Source of the DNA: Sambucus nigra
Taxonomy: Eukaryota; Streptophyta; Magnoliopsida; Dipsacales; Adoxaceae
Length of the DNA stretch: 64,000 nt
Direction: 5' to 3'
Assembly (NCBI GenBank): GCA_949130495.1
Contig: OX422215.1
Location: 10,455,302 to 10,519,301 of the forward strand
Positions 47,164 through 59,128 of the stretch are shown here, one piece after another. The position numbers and the translations under genes are program-made. The stretch's first letter is position 1; every line of letters starts with the position of its first letter. The notes under the pieces were generated by a model. That model saw nothing but the letters and a program-made list of their open reading frames with translations. It did not search any database and had not been told where the DNA came from.

Positions 47164-47408
47164 TGATGCAGATCATATGGGACTTAGGCGTTATTCTAGC
47201 ATTTTTATTATTTTTGTTATTTTTACCCATTTGTCTCCTTTAGTATAAATAGCCGGAAGGCTCTCATTTGTAGCACTTTTGCCTATTTGATATTGAGAGA
47301 GTAGAGAGAGAAATAAGAAACCCTCGTTCATTTTCCATGTTATTATTGTTGTCATTGTTGTTGTGTAGATATTAATTTTTCTACGCTTTCGCACCCTTAA
47401 TTACACCA
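47164..47408 (+). repeat. Element E 3' LTR
   Basis: 245 bp with TATAAATA at 47,244-47,251. Partner of 516-724. It is followed by TSD aaact. Confidence 0.88.
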
Positions 47409-47413
47409 AAACT

Positions 47414-48107
47414 ATTTAAAAATAAAATATTAAATGAAGTGTCATGGAATACCGAAGATAAGACTAACATAATGTGGGATAAGATGGCCACATGCATTAT
47501 GAGAATATCAAAATAAATTCTTAGGGAATTAAAAGGCATGAGGGCACAATCTAAAGAAACTTGGTGGTGGAATGAATAAGTACAAAATATAGTAAAAAAT
47601 AAAAAGGGAGTGCTTTAAAAAATGGCAAACAACTAGAAACGAAAAAAATTTTGAGAAATATAAATGGGCTAAAAAGGAAGTTAAGAAAATGATAAGAAAT
47701 GCTAAGTTGAAGGCGTATGATGACCATTATACAAAATTACGAACAAAAGAAGGGGAAAAACATTTATAAGCTTGCTAAACTTAGGGACAAAAAATAAAAG
47801 ATTTTAATAATGTTAAGTGTATTAAAACTGATGATTCAAGAGTCCTAGTCAAGGATGATGAGATAAAAGATGGAAAAACTACTTTGAGAGGTTATTGAAT
47901 GGAGATAATGGGAGTATATTAGATATACAAAAACTTAGAGAGACTCGAGAAAATATAATTTTTTGCATAATTAGGACAACAGAGGTTAAGGTTGCTCTTA
48001 AAAATATGAAAATATGGAAGACTTTAGGACCAGATGGTATCCCTATTGAGGTTTGAAAGTCCTTAGAGGAGGAAGGAGTGCCTTGGCTTACAAAATTATT
48101 TAATAGA
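47414..48107 (+). pseudogene. RTE-like LINE, piece 2 (linker and RT start)
   Basis: The LINE frame broken at 515 resumes. Decayed motifs are MWDKMATCI, TWWWNE, YKWAKKEVKK, and at 47,990-48,060 the RT N-terminus with GPDGIPIEV. Several stops are present. It stops at attat (48,108-48,112), the target site of element F. Confidence 0.83.
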
Positions 48108-48112
48108 ATTAT

Positions 48113-48673
48113 TGATGGAAATTAGGGCTTATTTTAGAATTTTCTTGCATTTTTTTATCTCATTGTATTATTCCTTTTGTTAGTTGTTTAGTATTTTATT
48201 TACATTTTTAGTAGTAGCAAGGGTTGATATAGTTTTTTGAAGGTTCCAATATTTAGGGTCCGTTTGGCAATCCAATTCCAAGGCTTGGAATTGGAATTCG
48301 AAGGCCAATTTCAATTCTATGGAACTCAAATTGGCCTTCCAATTCCATTTCCATGGCTTGGAATTGGTTTGCCAAACGGACCCTTAGTGTTGTCATGACA
48401 ACTCATTTTATGATAACTTATACCTTAGCTAATAAGTTCTCAAAGGTTTCATTTCAACATGTGATGTATTTGGGAGTTAGTTATATCCCATGTGACATCA
48501 CATGGGCTTACACTCTAGAAGATCCCTTCTAGAATCTTCTATTTCCCTTATATATATGGCCTTAGTCCCTCATTTGTAATCAATTCTACATTTTAAAAGA
48601 TATAAAGAAATTCTAATTTCTCTCTCTAGTTGTGCGTTTTAGTTTTGGGCTTTTAACGTGTAGTTTACATACA
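48113..48673 (+). repeat. Element F 5' LTR (contains a MITE)
   Basis: It shares with the 3' LTR the blocks GTTGTCATGACAACTC (a perfect palindrome), GTGATGTATTTGGGAGTTAG and CCCTCATTTGTAATCAAT. A TATATATAT box is near 48,550. Confidence 0.85.
48256..48383. mobile_element. 128-bp MITE, probably PIF/Harbinger (Tourist-like)
   Basis: Terminal inverted repeats GGGTCCGTTTGGCAA and TTGCCAAACGGACCC extend, with few mismatches, over most of the element (CCAATTCCA blocks). The flanks are TTA on each side (48,253-48,255 and 48,384-48,386). The 3' LTR has the empty site with a single TTA. A TTA duplication is the hallmark of PIF/Harbinger. It has no coding capacity. Confidence 0.85.
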
Positions 48674-49530
48674 ACTAGTATCAAAGTGAGGTGTCGCTCT
48701 GCGATTAGTGCATAGGTGTATTAATTATCAAAAAAAATCGCACGCTACACTTACGATGGCCCCGAAGAAATCAAGTCGACATCAAGAGGAAATCAATTAA
48801 GAAATGAGGCACATCAATCAAGATACTGCCCAACAAATTAACGAATTAGCCCGACAACAAACCTTATTTTTCCTATAAATCAACCAAAATTTTGAATATC
48901 TCTTTCACCTCTTCACCCAATCTCAACCCAAAACACCACCTCCCTCCATTTCAAACCCTAACCCTAACTACCCAAACCCTAACTCCTTTCATACTCTCAC
49001 CTTTCAAACCACCGCCACAATCCGCCCTAACCCCCGACCATCCCCCCTTCACTCCCCAATCCCACCCTGACCACACACCTCGATTAACCTAGAAGCTTTC
49101 GGTCCACAAACTAGTGGCGGTGGACCACCAACAACCCAGTGGTATGGTGCAATTAGCCCACCGACTGCATCGATGGCAACCCACTTTCCTAATCTCCCTA
49201 TCCTTCATCCATTGAATCCAAATGATCAAAAAGATTCATCCCCACCCCGATTGAATCAAAACCCACCATTTTTTAAACCCCAACTCGACTTTCTTAACCC
49301 AAGAGGCTATCTTACCCCAAATCAAAACCCTAGGTCTTAAATCAACCCACACCCAATCCAATCTAACCCCTTAAATTTCTTACCTATTTTTGGGGGGTTT
49401 CTTGCGAGCAGGTACACGAGTTGCATATGAGTTCACCTCCCGTTTCAAGTATAAGAATTCATGAAAGGAGGCTAGTCGCGTTGTCGTTTACCCTTCACAC
49501 TTGAGATGAGATTTTTGAAGCCAGTGAGAA
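48674..49530 (+). other. Element F interior: PBS and remnant leader or gag
   Basis: The PBS-like CTAGTATCAAAGTG (48,675-48,688) has a few changes from the tRNA-Met consensus. An ATG at 48,756 opens a short frame (MAPKKSSRHQEE) that stops after 14 codons. Pro- and Asn-rich low-complexity coding follows to about 49,370. No domain is recognised. It may be a Ty3 gag start worn down. Confidence 0.55.
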
Positions 49531-49912
49531 TGATGAAAAGTAGGGTTTATTTTAGTATTTTCTTACATTGTCTTATTTTATTGGATTTTCCCTTTTATTA
49601 GTTGTTTAGTATTATTTTTACATTTTTTATTAGTGGTAAGGGTTGAGAGAGTTTCTAGAATGTTCCATTAGTTAGTGTTGTCATGGATGAGTTGTCATGA
49701 CAACTCATAATTAGCTAAAAGCTTCTAGAAGGTTTCATTTTGACATGTGATGTATTTGGGAGTTAGTTATATCCCATGTGACATCATATCAAGGGCCTTT
49801 GTCCCTCATTTGTAATCAATCCAACATTTTAAAAGATATAACGAAATTTGAGTTTCTCTTTCTAGTTGTGTATTTGTTTTAGTTTTGGATCTTTGACATG
49901 TAGTTTATGTCA
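49531..49912 (+). repeat. Element F 3' LTR
   Basis: 382 bp, TGATGAAAAG to TTTATGTCA. It lacks the MITE and carries the 18-bp palindrome GAGTTGTCATGACAACTC. Confidence 0.86.
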
Positions 49913-49917
49913 ATTAT

Positions 49918-51240
49918 AATGATTAATAGGATTCCCTATGAATAAGAAAGAGTGTTTTAGTACCTATTTAAACAAATAAATGGATATACATAATTGTTCA
50001 AATTATCGTGTTATTAAATTAATGAGTGATACAATGAAACTTTGGGAGAGCGTAACTGAATATAGATTGAGATTGAAAACAACAGTATATAATATGATGG
50101 GTCAATAATGAAAGCAATTTATTTATTGAGGAGATCAATGGAGAGGCAAAGGGAGAAAAAGAAAGACATTTATTTGATTTTTATAGATTTACAAAAAGTG
50201 TATGATAGGATACCAAGAGATATAATATGATGGGTTCTATATAAAAAAGGAGTGACTCGTATTTATATTGATATATGTATATATATTGATGTGATCAAAG
50301 ATATGTATGATTGGGCTATGACTATAGTAAGAACGTTAGCTAAAGAAAGTAGCGAATTCTCAATTATTGTAGGTTTGCACTAAGGTTCAGCATTGAATCC
50401 TTATCTTTTTGCTCTTGTTACGGATGAGTTGACGGGACAAATACAAGATGAGGTGCCCTGGTGTGTACAATTTACAGATGATATTTTTTAGTGCATGAGA
50501 CTAAGACGGGGATTAATGATGATTGGAATTGTGGAGAGAAACTCTAAAAATAGGATGATTTATAATAAGCAGGACTAAAACAAATTATGTGGAGTGCAGT
50601 TTTAGTAGAAATAGGAGGACAAACAAGGATGCGGTGAAATTGGAGGGTCAAGAAATACTTAAAAATGATCATTTTTGTTATTGAGACTCAATTATTCAAA
50701 AAGATGGAGATATTAGTGATGATGTTACTCATGGGATTAAAGAATGTTAGATTAAGTGAAGAAGTGCTACCGGCGTTTTGTGTGAAAGACGTATACCTTT
50801 GAAGTTCAAGGAAAATTTTATAGGACGGCCATTAGACCCGCCATATTATATGGGGCGAAGTGTTGGGCAACCAAAAAACAAAATGTGAAGAAAATGAGTG
50901 GCGGATATGCGAATTCTAAGATGCATTTGTGTTAAAACTCGAAAGGATAAAATTAAAAATGAACAAATTCGTGAAATGGTAAAAGTAGGTCCTATAAAGG
51001 ATAAATTGAGAGAAGATCGACTTAGATGGTTTGAACACGTCAAGTGTAGACCAATGGATGCCCTCATAAGGAAGAGTGATTTAGTTAGTATTGATGGTAA
51101 CGCAAGGGGTAGAGGTAGGTCTAAATTATTTTGGTAGGATATTGTAAAAAAGGACATGATATCATGTGATTTAACAGAAGATATTGCACTGAACATGATA
51201 CAATGAAAAAATATAATTCATGTAACAGTGGGGGATCCAG
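49918..51240 (+). pseudogene. RTE-like LINE, piece 3 (reverse transcriptase and C-terminus)
   Basis: RT motifs in order: MSDTMKLWE, a decayed stretch with SMERQREKKKD, FIDLQKVYDRIPRD (about 50,180), [12 protein letters not shown], the catalytic-loop remnant FTDD (50,471-50,482), then KFYRTAIRPAILYGAKCW. An 80-codon open stretch (50,898-51,137) has RKDKIKN, LREDRLRWFEHV and RGRGRSK, the usual C-terminal part of this family. Stops and shifts are frequent. The frame ends near 51,235. No poly-A tail or TSD was found. Confidence 0.85.
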
Positions 51241-51827
51241 GATAAATCTTTTTACACAACCCATATTAACGTTTTAAAGTTATCTAGTACCCTCAACGAG
51301 CTTGGACAAAATTGAGTATTGAAAAATAAAAATTTGAACCAAAGTTGAAGATCACCAACCAAAATAAACCTAAATACCGAAATACCGAAATATTTTACAC
51401 AAACCTAAACAGATAAATATATTTTATTAACCTAAATATTTTGCAAATTTGTAAAATTTAGTTAGCATTTATTGAACTACTATATTAAATAGACATGAAT
51501 AAATTTATGTATATAAAAAATAAATACATTTGAATATTAAAGAAGTACACAATGGAATGTAGTAATAAGATTTAATATTGAAGATTAAGAAACATAAGAT
51601 ATAGTAAAATATTAGAAGAGGAAATATAAGAGTCTTTTCTACATGTGCTATTCGCAGGGTCTCCCCTGCCTGCCAAAGCTTAAAATACCACTAAAACAAA
51701 TAATAAAAAAATGAAATTTAATTTAGTCAATCGATAAAATAAAAAGGGATAGGTAGATTCCATGCCATACATGTGCTATTCGCAGCATCTAGCAAATAAA
51801 ATCACCAAAATATTAATCCCATAAAGC
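51241..51827. other. No gene seen
   Basis: AT-rich sequence following the LINE. The phrase ATGTGCTATTCGCAG occurs at about 51,648 and 51,771, about 123 bp apart. No element could be assigned. Confidence 0.5.
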
Positions 51828-52400
51828 TCAGTTGATTGTCATGGAGGAATAAAGAGGTATAGGGAGTGAAAAGAGAATCGAGTGTTTTTTTCTTGCATTA
51901 TTCCATGATCGAGGAAGACTGTGTAGGATATTAGAAACTTGCATTTTATCTGGTATAGGATGGATAGCCCCAATTAGTTCTTTTACAATAATAATCATTC
52001 GAATACAGTGATCTAATACACATTCGGATTCTTTCAATGATAAGTTATATATGTCTTAAACTGTCCTCCATATGCTTGAGTAAGAGCCTAAAACATTTCC
52101 TTTATAGTGGGAGGGCCTTCATATATTATTTCAAGATCTGGATCCGTACATAGTCGATTTTGCAACTTCATCATCCTAAAGAAAACATATATAAGTTCGT
52201 TTAGTGGCATTTGCGGGAAGCTCTCTAGGCTTAGGCACATTAAGCACAGACTTTATTTTGTCTTGAAAAATTATATGACTGATGCACCTCTTCCGAATTG
52301 GAAATTTCGTTCCATTAACACGTGAAGTGTAAGTAAGTTTGCCACTTATTTCCTTAGATTCCATAAGTGAGAGCAACAAATTTTTAAAAAAAACTAAAGG
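51828..52400 (-). pseudogene. Decayed copia-type gag fragment
   Basis: The minus strand carries pieces of a UBN2/Retrotran_gag_2 protein: a start-like MESKEISG with VNGTKFPI (about 52,370-52,290), then MMKLQNRL and PPTIKEMF, then SECVLDHCIRMI and ILHSLPRSWNNARK (52,000-51,880). Several stops and a shift separate them. No LTR or pol was seen next to it. It could be a truncated copia copy. Two-part matching makes a chance frame unlikely, but the call is by eye. Confidence 0.5.
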
Positions 52401-53300
52401 AAGAAAGTTACCCGGGTGTATAATTGCTGAAAAGTTGAATCCTTTTGCCAACAAAAAATTCCTTCAATTTTTAACTCAACTACTTCAACCTTTCGCTAAT
52501 TGAAGATAACCCCAAAAAAACCTCCATCAAAAAATAGTGAAAGAGAAAATAATGTTCTCTAGAATGCATTTTGCAAAGTTTACACAGTACACACGTGCTT
52601 GTATATTTGGGAGAGATGAACAGAGTTTATGGGAGATAACGGGATGGAGTGAGAATTGGTTTTGGCTTCAAAATGTGAAGATATGAAATTTGTACAGTTT
52701 TTAGCTAACAAATCATGGGGTTGGTTATTATAATTGGACGAGTGTGGGAGGGTGGTAATATAGAAATGGGTTAGTAGAGTTTAGTTGGAGGGACACCTCT
52801 ACTTTTTTATAATAAAACAAATTCTGAAAAAATTAATTTCCCTATTTAGAGCCTGCCCAGCTAATGACCTACATGTGTATATATAACAAGATTACATATT
52901 ACATGGAAGTAAAAATACATGAAAGAAAAAATACATAAAGATAAGCGCAAACCTACAATTCCTTTGAAAGAAAGGCACACGCCAATAATGTTTATGTGGG
53001 GAATTTGGGGTTGTAAAAATATGAGTAACAAAAGAGAGGAATAAATAGATACAGATTTATGCTGATATGGATAAATAGAGCTAGAGGAAGGGAGTGGTTG
53101 TGGAAGGTATCATTGTCGATCGATCCTCAAGCGATGGAAGTGGGTTTTCTTCAAAGAAGATGGCAGCGAAGGTTACTAAATATTTGTACTAAGTTTTTTT
53201 TGGATTTAGTCTCATGCTCAAAGTTTTTTTTACACTCCCTCCCATGTATTTTTTAAATTGTATTTAGTCCCATATCTATTCAAAACCTTCCTCACCCGCC
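52401..53300. other. No gene seen
   Basis: AT-rich, no long frames, no LTR pair. T runs near 53,190 and 53,222 are the only notable feature. Confidence 0.45.
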
Positions 53301-54650
53301 TTGTAACCGCCTCTCTTTCTCTCCGCTAAGAATAACACGTGTCCTACAGTTGTTACAATAGGACCAACGACTAAAAAAATAAAAACATAGGAATGGATAC
53401 AAATAAATCTTTAAAAGTATAACTAAATACTTGTGATCCCTACTTATACTAACAAATTTTAATCACATATAGGGCACATGACTTGAAATTTTGCCTTTAA
53501 AATCAGAGTGCCAGTTTTGCAATTGTGGCGAACTCAAGATGGCACGCTCGAACCCTATGTCAAACTTGTAGTTTTATTAAAGAGGTGACGATACACTAAT
53601 CTGAGAAGTTTTATAAAGCGCAAAAATATTCCTTGGTAGTCGTATTCCCTTATTAGCTCGGACTTCAAACTGAGATATATCTCCTTCGTCAGCTAACTTC
53701 TCAAACGTTCCTTTGTCTATTGAGACTATAGTGTATTCTTCTTCAGCATCTCATATTCTTCAGACTTTCTATTGATTCTTGTAAGTTCTGCTCATCTCCT
53801 CGCTGTTTCCACTACTGCGATTATTTTTTGTTTGTAACTAGAGTTTTTCTCTGTTATATTATTCATGACGTTACTAGATAATAAATCAATACTAGAATTT
53901 AGGAAAAAGCGTAATATTCCTGACTAGGTTGAAATCAATTGTTCCCCTCTCCCTAAAGATGTTTGAGAGATTGAAAGGGACACTGGATTCATACTCGATT
54001 GATCCCCCAAGGTGGGTTGGCATTTCCCCCAAGCCCTCTTTTCCTTAGATTTTTCAAATATTTTGATGCCATCCCTGCTTAGTGTGCAAAGATTATAAAT
54101 GGGGTACACATAATAAATATGATATATGGGACCTATCTAGGTCTTTTTGAGCTCTGTTATTGTTATTCATGGTTGCACACCAATGACGACATCCTATATT
54201 TGAAGATGAGAAGGGCAGATACGGTTCTGGTTGTAAACATCCCAGATTCTCACAAAGATTACTAGAGTCATAGGTACATTGCCAGAAATTGGCAGAATCC
54301 TTCCCTACGTGAGAGCGGGGGATATCGGGACCCCTAAATTTCTGACTTTGGGGAAGGTCATACAGGTCACTTTCCTTTTTTCTTCTATTTTCTTTCTATT
54401 TCTTCTTCTTTTATATATTTTCTCGTTGCATCTGTTTCCTGTTCTCTGACTAATGTTTTCTTCCTTTTTTTAACAGCTCATAATAAAACTTAGAGCCGTA
54501 TTTAAGTGAGGTGAGTGTTCCTGGCCTCCTGAAGGGTTGAAGAATTAAGGAGAGACTTTTATATGGCGAGCATCCATGTTCTACAGATTACTTACTTGAG
54601 TATAAAAATACCACAAACAGATTTATTACTCGGTCGGTCGACAATGTCCC
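53301..54650 (+). other. Unresolved region with a possible exon-intron remnant
   Basis: Around 54,250-54,366 a plus frame reads TPKFLTLGKVIQ, worded like an exon end. It is followed by CAG|GTCACTTTCC, a pyrimidine-rich stretch and TTTTTTTAACAG (54,476), which together look like a 110-bp plant intron. Upstream frames are broken by stops. I do not recognise the family. It may be a decayed host gene or a gene piece carried by a transposon. Confidence 0.3.
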
Positions 54651-54693
54651 TGACTTGAAGGTTCTTAAAGGTGGGCCCTCTGAACCAATTATG

Positions 54694-54726
54694 TTAGAGG
54701 AGGAGGAGGAGGAGGAGGAGGAGGAG

Positions 54727-54758
<32 letters not shown>

Positions 54759-54835
54759 AGAAGAAGAAGAAGAAGAAGAAGAAGAAGAAGAAGAAGAAGA
54801 AGAAGAAAAAGAAGAAGAGGAGGAGGAGGAGGAGA
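54694..54835. repeat. GAG/GAA trinucleotide microsatellite
   Basis: About 45 purine triplets: GAG units, then GAA units, then GAG units again. In one frame this gives a poly-Glu run that is not evidence of a gene. A GATGAT run follows at 54,874. Confidence 0.95.
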
Positions 54836-55091
54836 GAGAGATGGCACCCCTATAAAGAGGAGAGTGCTACATATTGATGATGATGATGAGATGGTACTGT
54901 CTGATAGAATAAAGTATTTAAAGACGTCAAGAGATGGCTTCCCTACTAATGATTTGCTTTGTGCACATCAAATATTTGTTGAAATGAGATCCTTTGAGAG
55001 ATAGGTTTATGGGTCGCATGAGGTTTGAGATGGTTTGGGGGATCTGTTTGTCGGTTAATATATCTGTGTCTATGTGCACACACGCATACAC

Positions 55092-55268
<177 letters not shown>

Positions 55269-56253
55269 CATGCACTGAGATAGGAGGTTGGGAGAAAGTT
55301 TGGTTTTCGGAATGAGGGGTTGTTTGTGCTTTTGTTTTTGGAGTGGATACACATGGATAGGTGATGAATATGTGGGTGTAAAATACTAAACTATATGTCA
55401 TGTTGTGATTTTTTAGGATAAACACCATTAAGAGGATGTGAGTGGGCCTGTTATAGAGGGTTTATGGTTTAGTCTGCATGATAAGATCTAAGGTTAGTAT
55501 AATGGGTGAGTTTTGTAGGAAAATGGTAAGGATGTGGAAGAATGGTTGTTATTTTCAATTTTCAATGATTTAGATCTTATACAACTTATTTATGTTACAG
55601 CCTAATAGTAGATGCCATTAATGTATCTTTACTTTTTTTCCTTTCATTCTTTTTTTGGATATTTTTGGGAAGATATATTATATTTAATTGTGTTATTACT
55701 TTTTATTGATATGGATATTTCCCCAATTTAAAGATAGTTTTAGATCAAAAAGGTATATATATATATATATATATATATTACGTCATGATATGAACAATTT
55801 CGAACTCTCACATCCTTGCTTTTTGCCCAAAAAAATGATAAAGGTAATACTTATAATTAGTGAACAATTTATATACAATAAGCTTTGGCTTAACACCCCT
55901 TTTTGTTTTGGCAAAAAAAATTCACTTTGATTCTTGACATGATTTGAAAGATAAAATTATGAATTCTTACTCGTTGGCTGATGATGGTTTATTTTTCTTA
56001 TTGGAGAATATTTTTTAACATATGGTATGTACATTGCTTTCGTATATTCTCAGTGATTAAGTGAATAATCATCTATTACATACAAGTTTTTACTCCATTC
56101 TTACAAAATCTAACTTAAGAAATTTTGTTCTTATTCTTTTCATGTCGGTACCGTAAAGATATTTATTATATACATTTTGCCAACTCAGACCATGTTCTGT
56201 ATCTGCATTTTTTTTCTTCTACAAGACGTGTAGGGTGGTGTACATAGTAATTT
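55269..56253. other. No gene seen
   Basis: AT-rich spacer with a TA tract near 55,755-55,778. It ends at the left edge of element G. Confidence 0.5.
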
Positions 56254-57145
56254 TGTATGACACCCCGCTCAAAATAATAACAGGTGGCCAGCCCTATACT
56301 AAAATAATCATGAATATCAAGTGGATCATTCTCAGCATCTACTAATGATTCTAAAATAATTACGATTGACAACCCATTACTACAAAAAGAAGGTGTCAAA
56401 AAATTTTAAAACATTTTAAATTTACATCATTAAAAAAAGACCATGAAACAACTAACCAACAACATAACTCTAAATATGATAAGAGACACACACGTGCTCA
56501 AATGATATAAAGGAGACTAATAAAAGAGTACAACACAATGTACGAAATAAAATACCGGAATAGGTTGCCGGGTCACAGACTATAAAAGTGCGATACTACA
56601 ACACTTGGGTATAAACCCGATACACGAACTGAATCCTAATCTAGATACACAAAAGATAGGAATCGACTATATCGAAATATTACAACAGTCTGCTACTGCC
56701 ACAGCTCCACGAGTACACTGGATGGATATCATCAATGGCGAGCTTGCAGAGGAACACCTAGAATAATATAATATATACATAGAAATATAAAATATAAACG
56801 GGTCAGAGCCCGAGGTGTGAAAACATTTTATAGCAAGCGCATAAAAATGCATAATAATTATAAATGCATTATGACATGATTAAAGTGGAGTCGCACTCTC
56901 CATAAAATCCAACTCACCTCTCAACTAAAGCGCGCAACTAAACGTATGAACATGATCTCCAATTAATTAACCAAATCTATCTAAGGGCAAAGTAATCTAA
57001 CTTACTCCCAATTTATACTCATCCAAATTCCATCTAAAACATATCCTTTAATTTCTAATACTATCGATCTCAATTATTCTTTCTCTTACTTAACGTATAA
57101 ATTTTACATAAACATTTTCTTACTAGAATTTCTCATATTCTAGTT

Positions 57146-57150
<5 letters not shown>

Positions 57151-57188
<38 letters not shown>
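57151..57188. repeat. TA microsatellite in element G LTR
   Basis: About 19 units. The partner LTR has a much longer tract at the same place (62,991-63,101). Confidence 0.95.
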
Positions 57189-57191
<3 letters not shown>

Positions 57192-57236
57192 ATTAGCATC
57201 TAAGTGATAAGGACTAAACTTCTCCCAATTCTCAAT

Positions 57237-57660
57237 AATGCACAGCGGTTCGTTCGTGCGTGAGACGTCTCGCAAGCGAAATCCAAACAAGGAACCCCCC
57301 CCCCCGATACACTACTCCTTGGCAGTATTGATTATCAAGATTCATTATGCCCACAATGCATGACGCGTATAACATAAGTTCTTAATTAATGTAATTAATA
57401 AATTTTATTATTCTCAACAGTGCACGGCGTTTCGTGCGTGGGACGTCTCGCAAGCGAAATCCAAATAAGGAACCCACCCGATACACTACTCCCTACACTG
57501 TCGATCGTCGAGATATATGCACTAATATATAAATATGATAACTAAGGACTAACTTCTCCTCACTCCCAACATTACATTGCGTTTAGTGTGTGGGACGTCT
57601 CGCAAGCGAAATCCAAACAAGGAACCCCCCCCCCCAATACACTACTACTTGGCAATGTTG
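57237..57660. repeat. Three spaced copies of an 80-bp repeat in element G LTR
   Basis: Units start near 57,239, 57,417 and 57,575. Each has GTGGGACGTCTCGCAAGCGA or close to it, then AATCCAAACAAGGAACCC, a C run and GATACACTACT. The spacings are about 178 and 158 bp. The right LTR has the same three (63,150-63,575), and one stray copy lies inside the element at 60,170-60,245. Confidence 0.9.
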
Positions 57661-58191
57661 GTCGTTGAGGTCCATTATGCCCTAGATACCCAAAGTAACA
57701 TATATACTCATATATTTACTACTCTTCATTTTCTCATAATTGATTAATCACAATTTCAGTCCGATTAAAATCTCCCGGAATGAGATTCAAGCAATCTTCT
57801 TATGTCTCTTTACTCTAGAGACAAATATGATATCACATAATCATATAAAATTAATATACTATTCACACAAGTATAATAATAACCATCCCAACGAGCTATA
57901 ACTCGAGGATGAAGTTTCTCAATGCTATCATCTACCAGGGAATCACTCACATATCATCCTCAGTACCAACGGTCAAATCTCACACCGCCTTGGCAAAAAC
58001 CACATCACAACGTACGGGAAGTGGTCATAGTTCCTCCTCGAAAATGAGACAAAACATACCCACTACGTCTAATCCCTAATAAAAACAATCACACAATAAT
58101 AAATGGATGCTATGACCTGGGGAATATCCACACCCTGGGGTTCACCCTCATCGCGCAACTTCCCATGATAGCAAGGAGGGGGTATGCTTCA

Positions 58192-58193
<2 letters not shown>

Positions 58194-58248
<55 letters not shown>
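58194..58248. repeat. TA microsatellite in element G LTR
   Basis: About 27 TA units. Confidence 0.95.
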
Positions 58249-58250
<2 letters not shown>

Positions 58251-58994
58251 TTCACACAAGATATACATACATCATCACATCATATAAATGTATACTGTCA
58301 CAAAAGGTATATACATCACACTAACTACACACTCTTATTACGCTCTTAAGCGTAAATGTAATAATATCATTATTTAGTATATTTTACTCTCGATATACTA
58401 TTCGTCAATAACTCACATAACTTCCCCACTTAGTATACACTATACTATTTCTCACTTGAAATTCACACCTCACTTCTATTTATATGAATCGTCTCTCAAT
58501 TCTATTTACATTGAGGATACTCTCTAAATCCTAATGCACCTCGATCAGCATTTATCTTTTATGTGAAATATCTCCCAATTTGATTTACATTAAGGATACT
58601 CTCTATATCCGTATGCACATCTATCAGCATCAATTATTCTCAATCCATAATATGGCTCAATCAATCATATTCACCTTTAAAATTATCCCATTTGGGATTT
58701 AATAATAAAATCCATTATCATTAAGCGCATCCTAACTCTCTCTTATCAATCCATAATTATCTCTAAATCGTATTCTCAATAATAGTGGGCTTCCCCAATA
58801 GTCGTTACAATACTCTTTAATCAGTACTCTCTCGAATTGAGTCAATATGACTCCAATAATTTCTCATAAGGGAAACTCCGTAAAAGTCTCCAGAACACAC
58901 TTCTCATAATTCCTATAGATATTCCCAGTGGATAAACTCAAACAAAACCGGACGAAACTCACTCCAGACAAACCTCTCAAAATAGCCTCATTTC

Positions 58995-59128
58995 CGAATC
59001 GTTTCGGCCCCTCTGAATCTATTCGGTCCCAATCAGCGAATCAATTTGGCCCCAGCTAATCGATTCGGCTCTAAAGACCTGTAGGTCTGCTTCCTACTGA
59101 ATCGATTCGGAAGGGGCGAATCGATTCG
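58995..59128. promoter_or_regulatory. Array of CGAATCGATTCG-type palindromes at about 21-bp spacing
   Basis: Units start at 58,995, 59,014, 59,037, 59,056, 59,098 and 59,117, the last being perfect. A different palindrome, AGACCTGTAGGTCT, fills the gap at 59,075-59,088. A weak TATA-like TATCTATAGG reads on the minus strand at 58,913-58,922, about 73 bp beyond the array. Confidence 0.6.

Larger units (their letters stand above)
516..47408 (+). mobile_element. Element E: old Reina-type Ty3/gypsy chromovirus, split by three later insertions
   Basis: Both ends are visible. The 5' LTR is 516-724 and the 3' LTR is 47,164-47,408. They share the start TGAT...CATAT(A/G)GGACTTAG, a TATAAATA box and the end CGCACCCTTAATTACA. 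TSDs are gaact (511-515) and aaact (47,409-47,413), one mismatch. A tRNA-Met PBS follows the 5' LTR and a purine tract precedes the 3' LTR. Pol survives in three pieces: 14,857-15,868, 25,353-26,533 and 46,277-47,163. Elements A, D and C sit between them. RT, RNase H, integrase and a C-terminal chromodomain-like segment follow the Reina pattern, and short LTRs are usual for Reina. Many stops show long decay. Confidence 0.88.
48113..49912 (+). mobile_element. Element F: old non-autonomous LTR element
   Basis: 1.8 kb with TSD attat on both sides (48,108-48,112 and 49,913-49,917). The LTRs start TGATG(G/A)AAA and end in CA. It has a degenerate tRNA-Met PBS and no pol. Without the 128-bp MITE the LTRs are about 433 and 382 bp, and they differ by many substitutions and indels, so this is an old insertion in the LINE. 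Orientation is set by the PBS position. Confidence 0.83.

Noticed and set aside
48488..48507. Inverted repeat CCCATGTGAC/ATCACATGGG in element F LTR as a further palindrome array
   Set aside because: It is a single inverted repeat, only half of it is kept in the partner LTR, and it is not repeated at regular spacing.
54655..54855. Poly-Glu frame of 66 codons
   Set aside because: GAA/GAG microsatellite, with no conserved flanking protein.
57237..57660. Evenly spaced repeats that might suggest a CRISPR array
   Set aside because: Only three long, variable units in a plant LTR, with the same three in the partner LTR.
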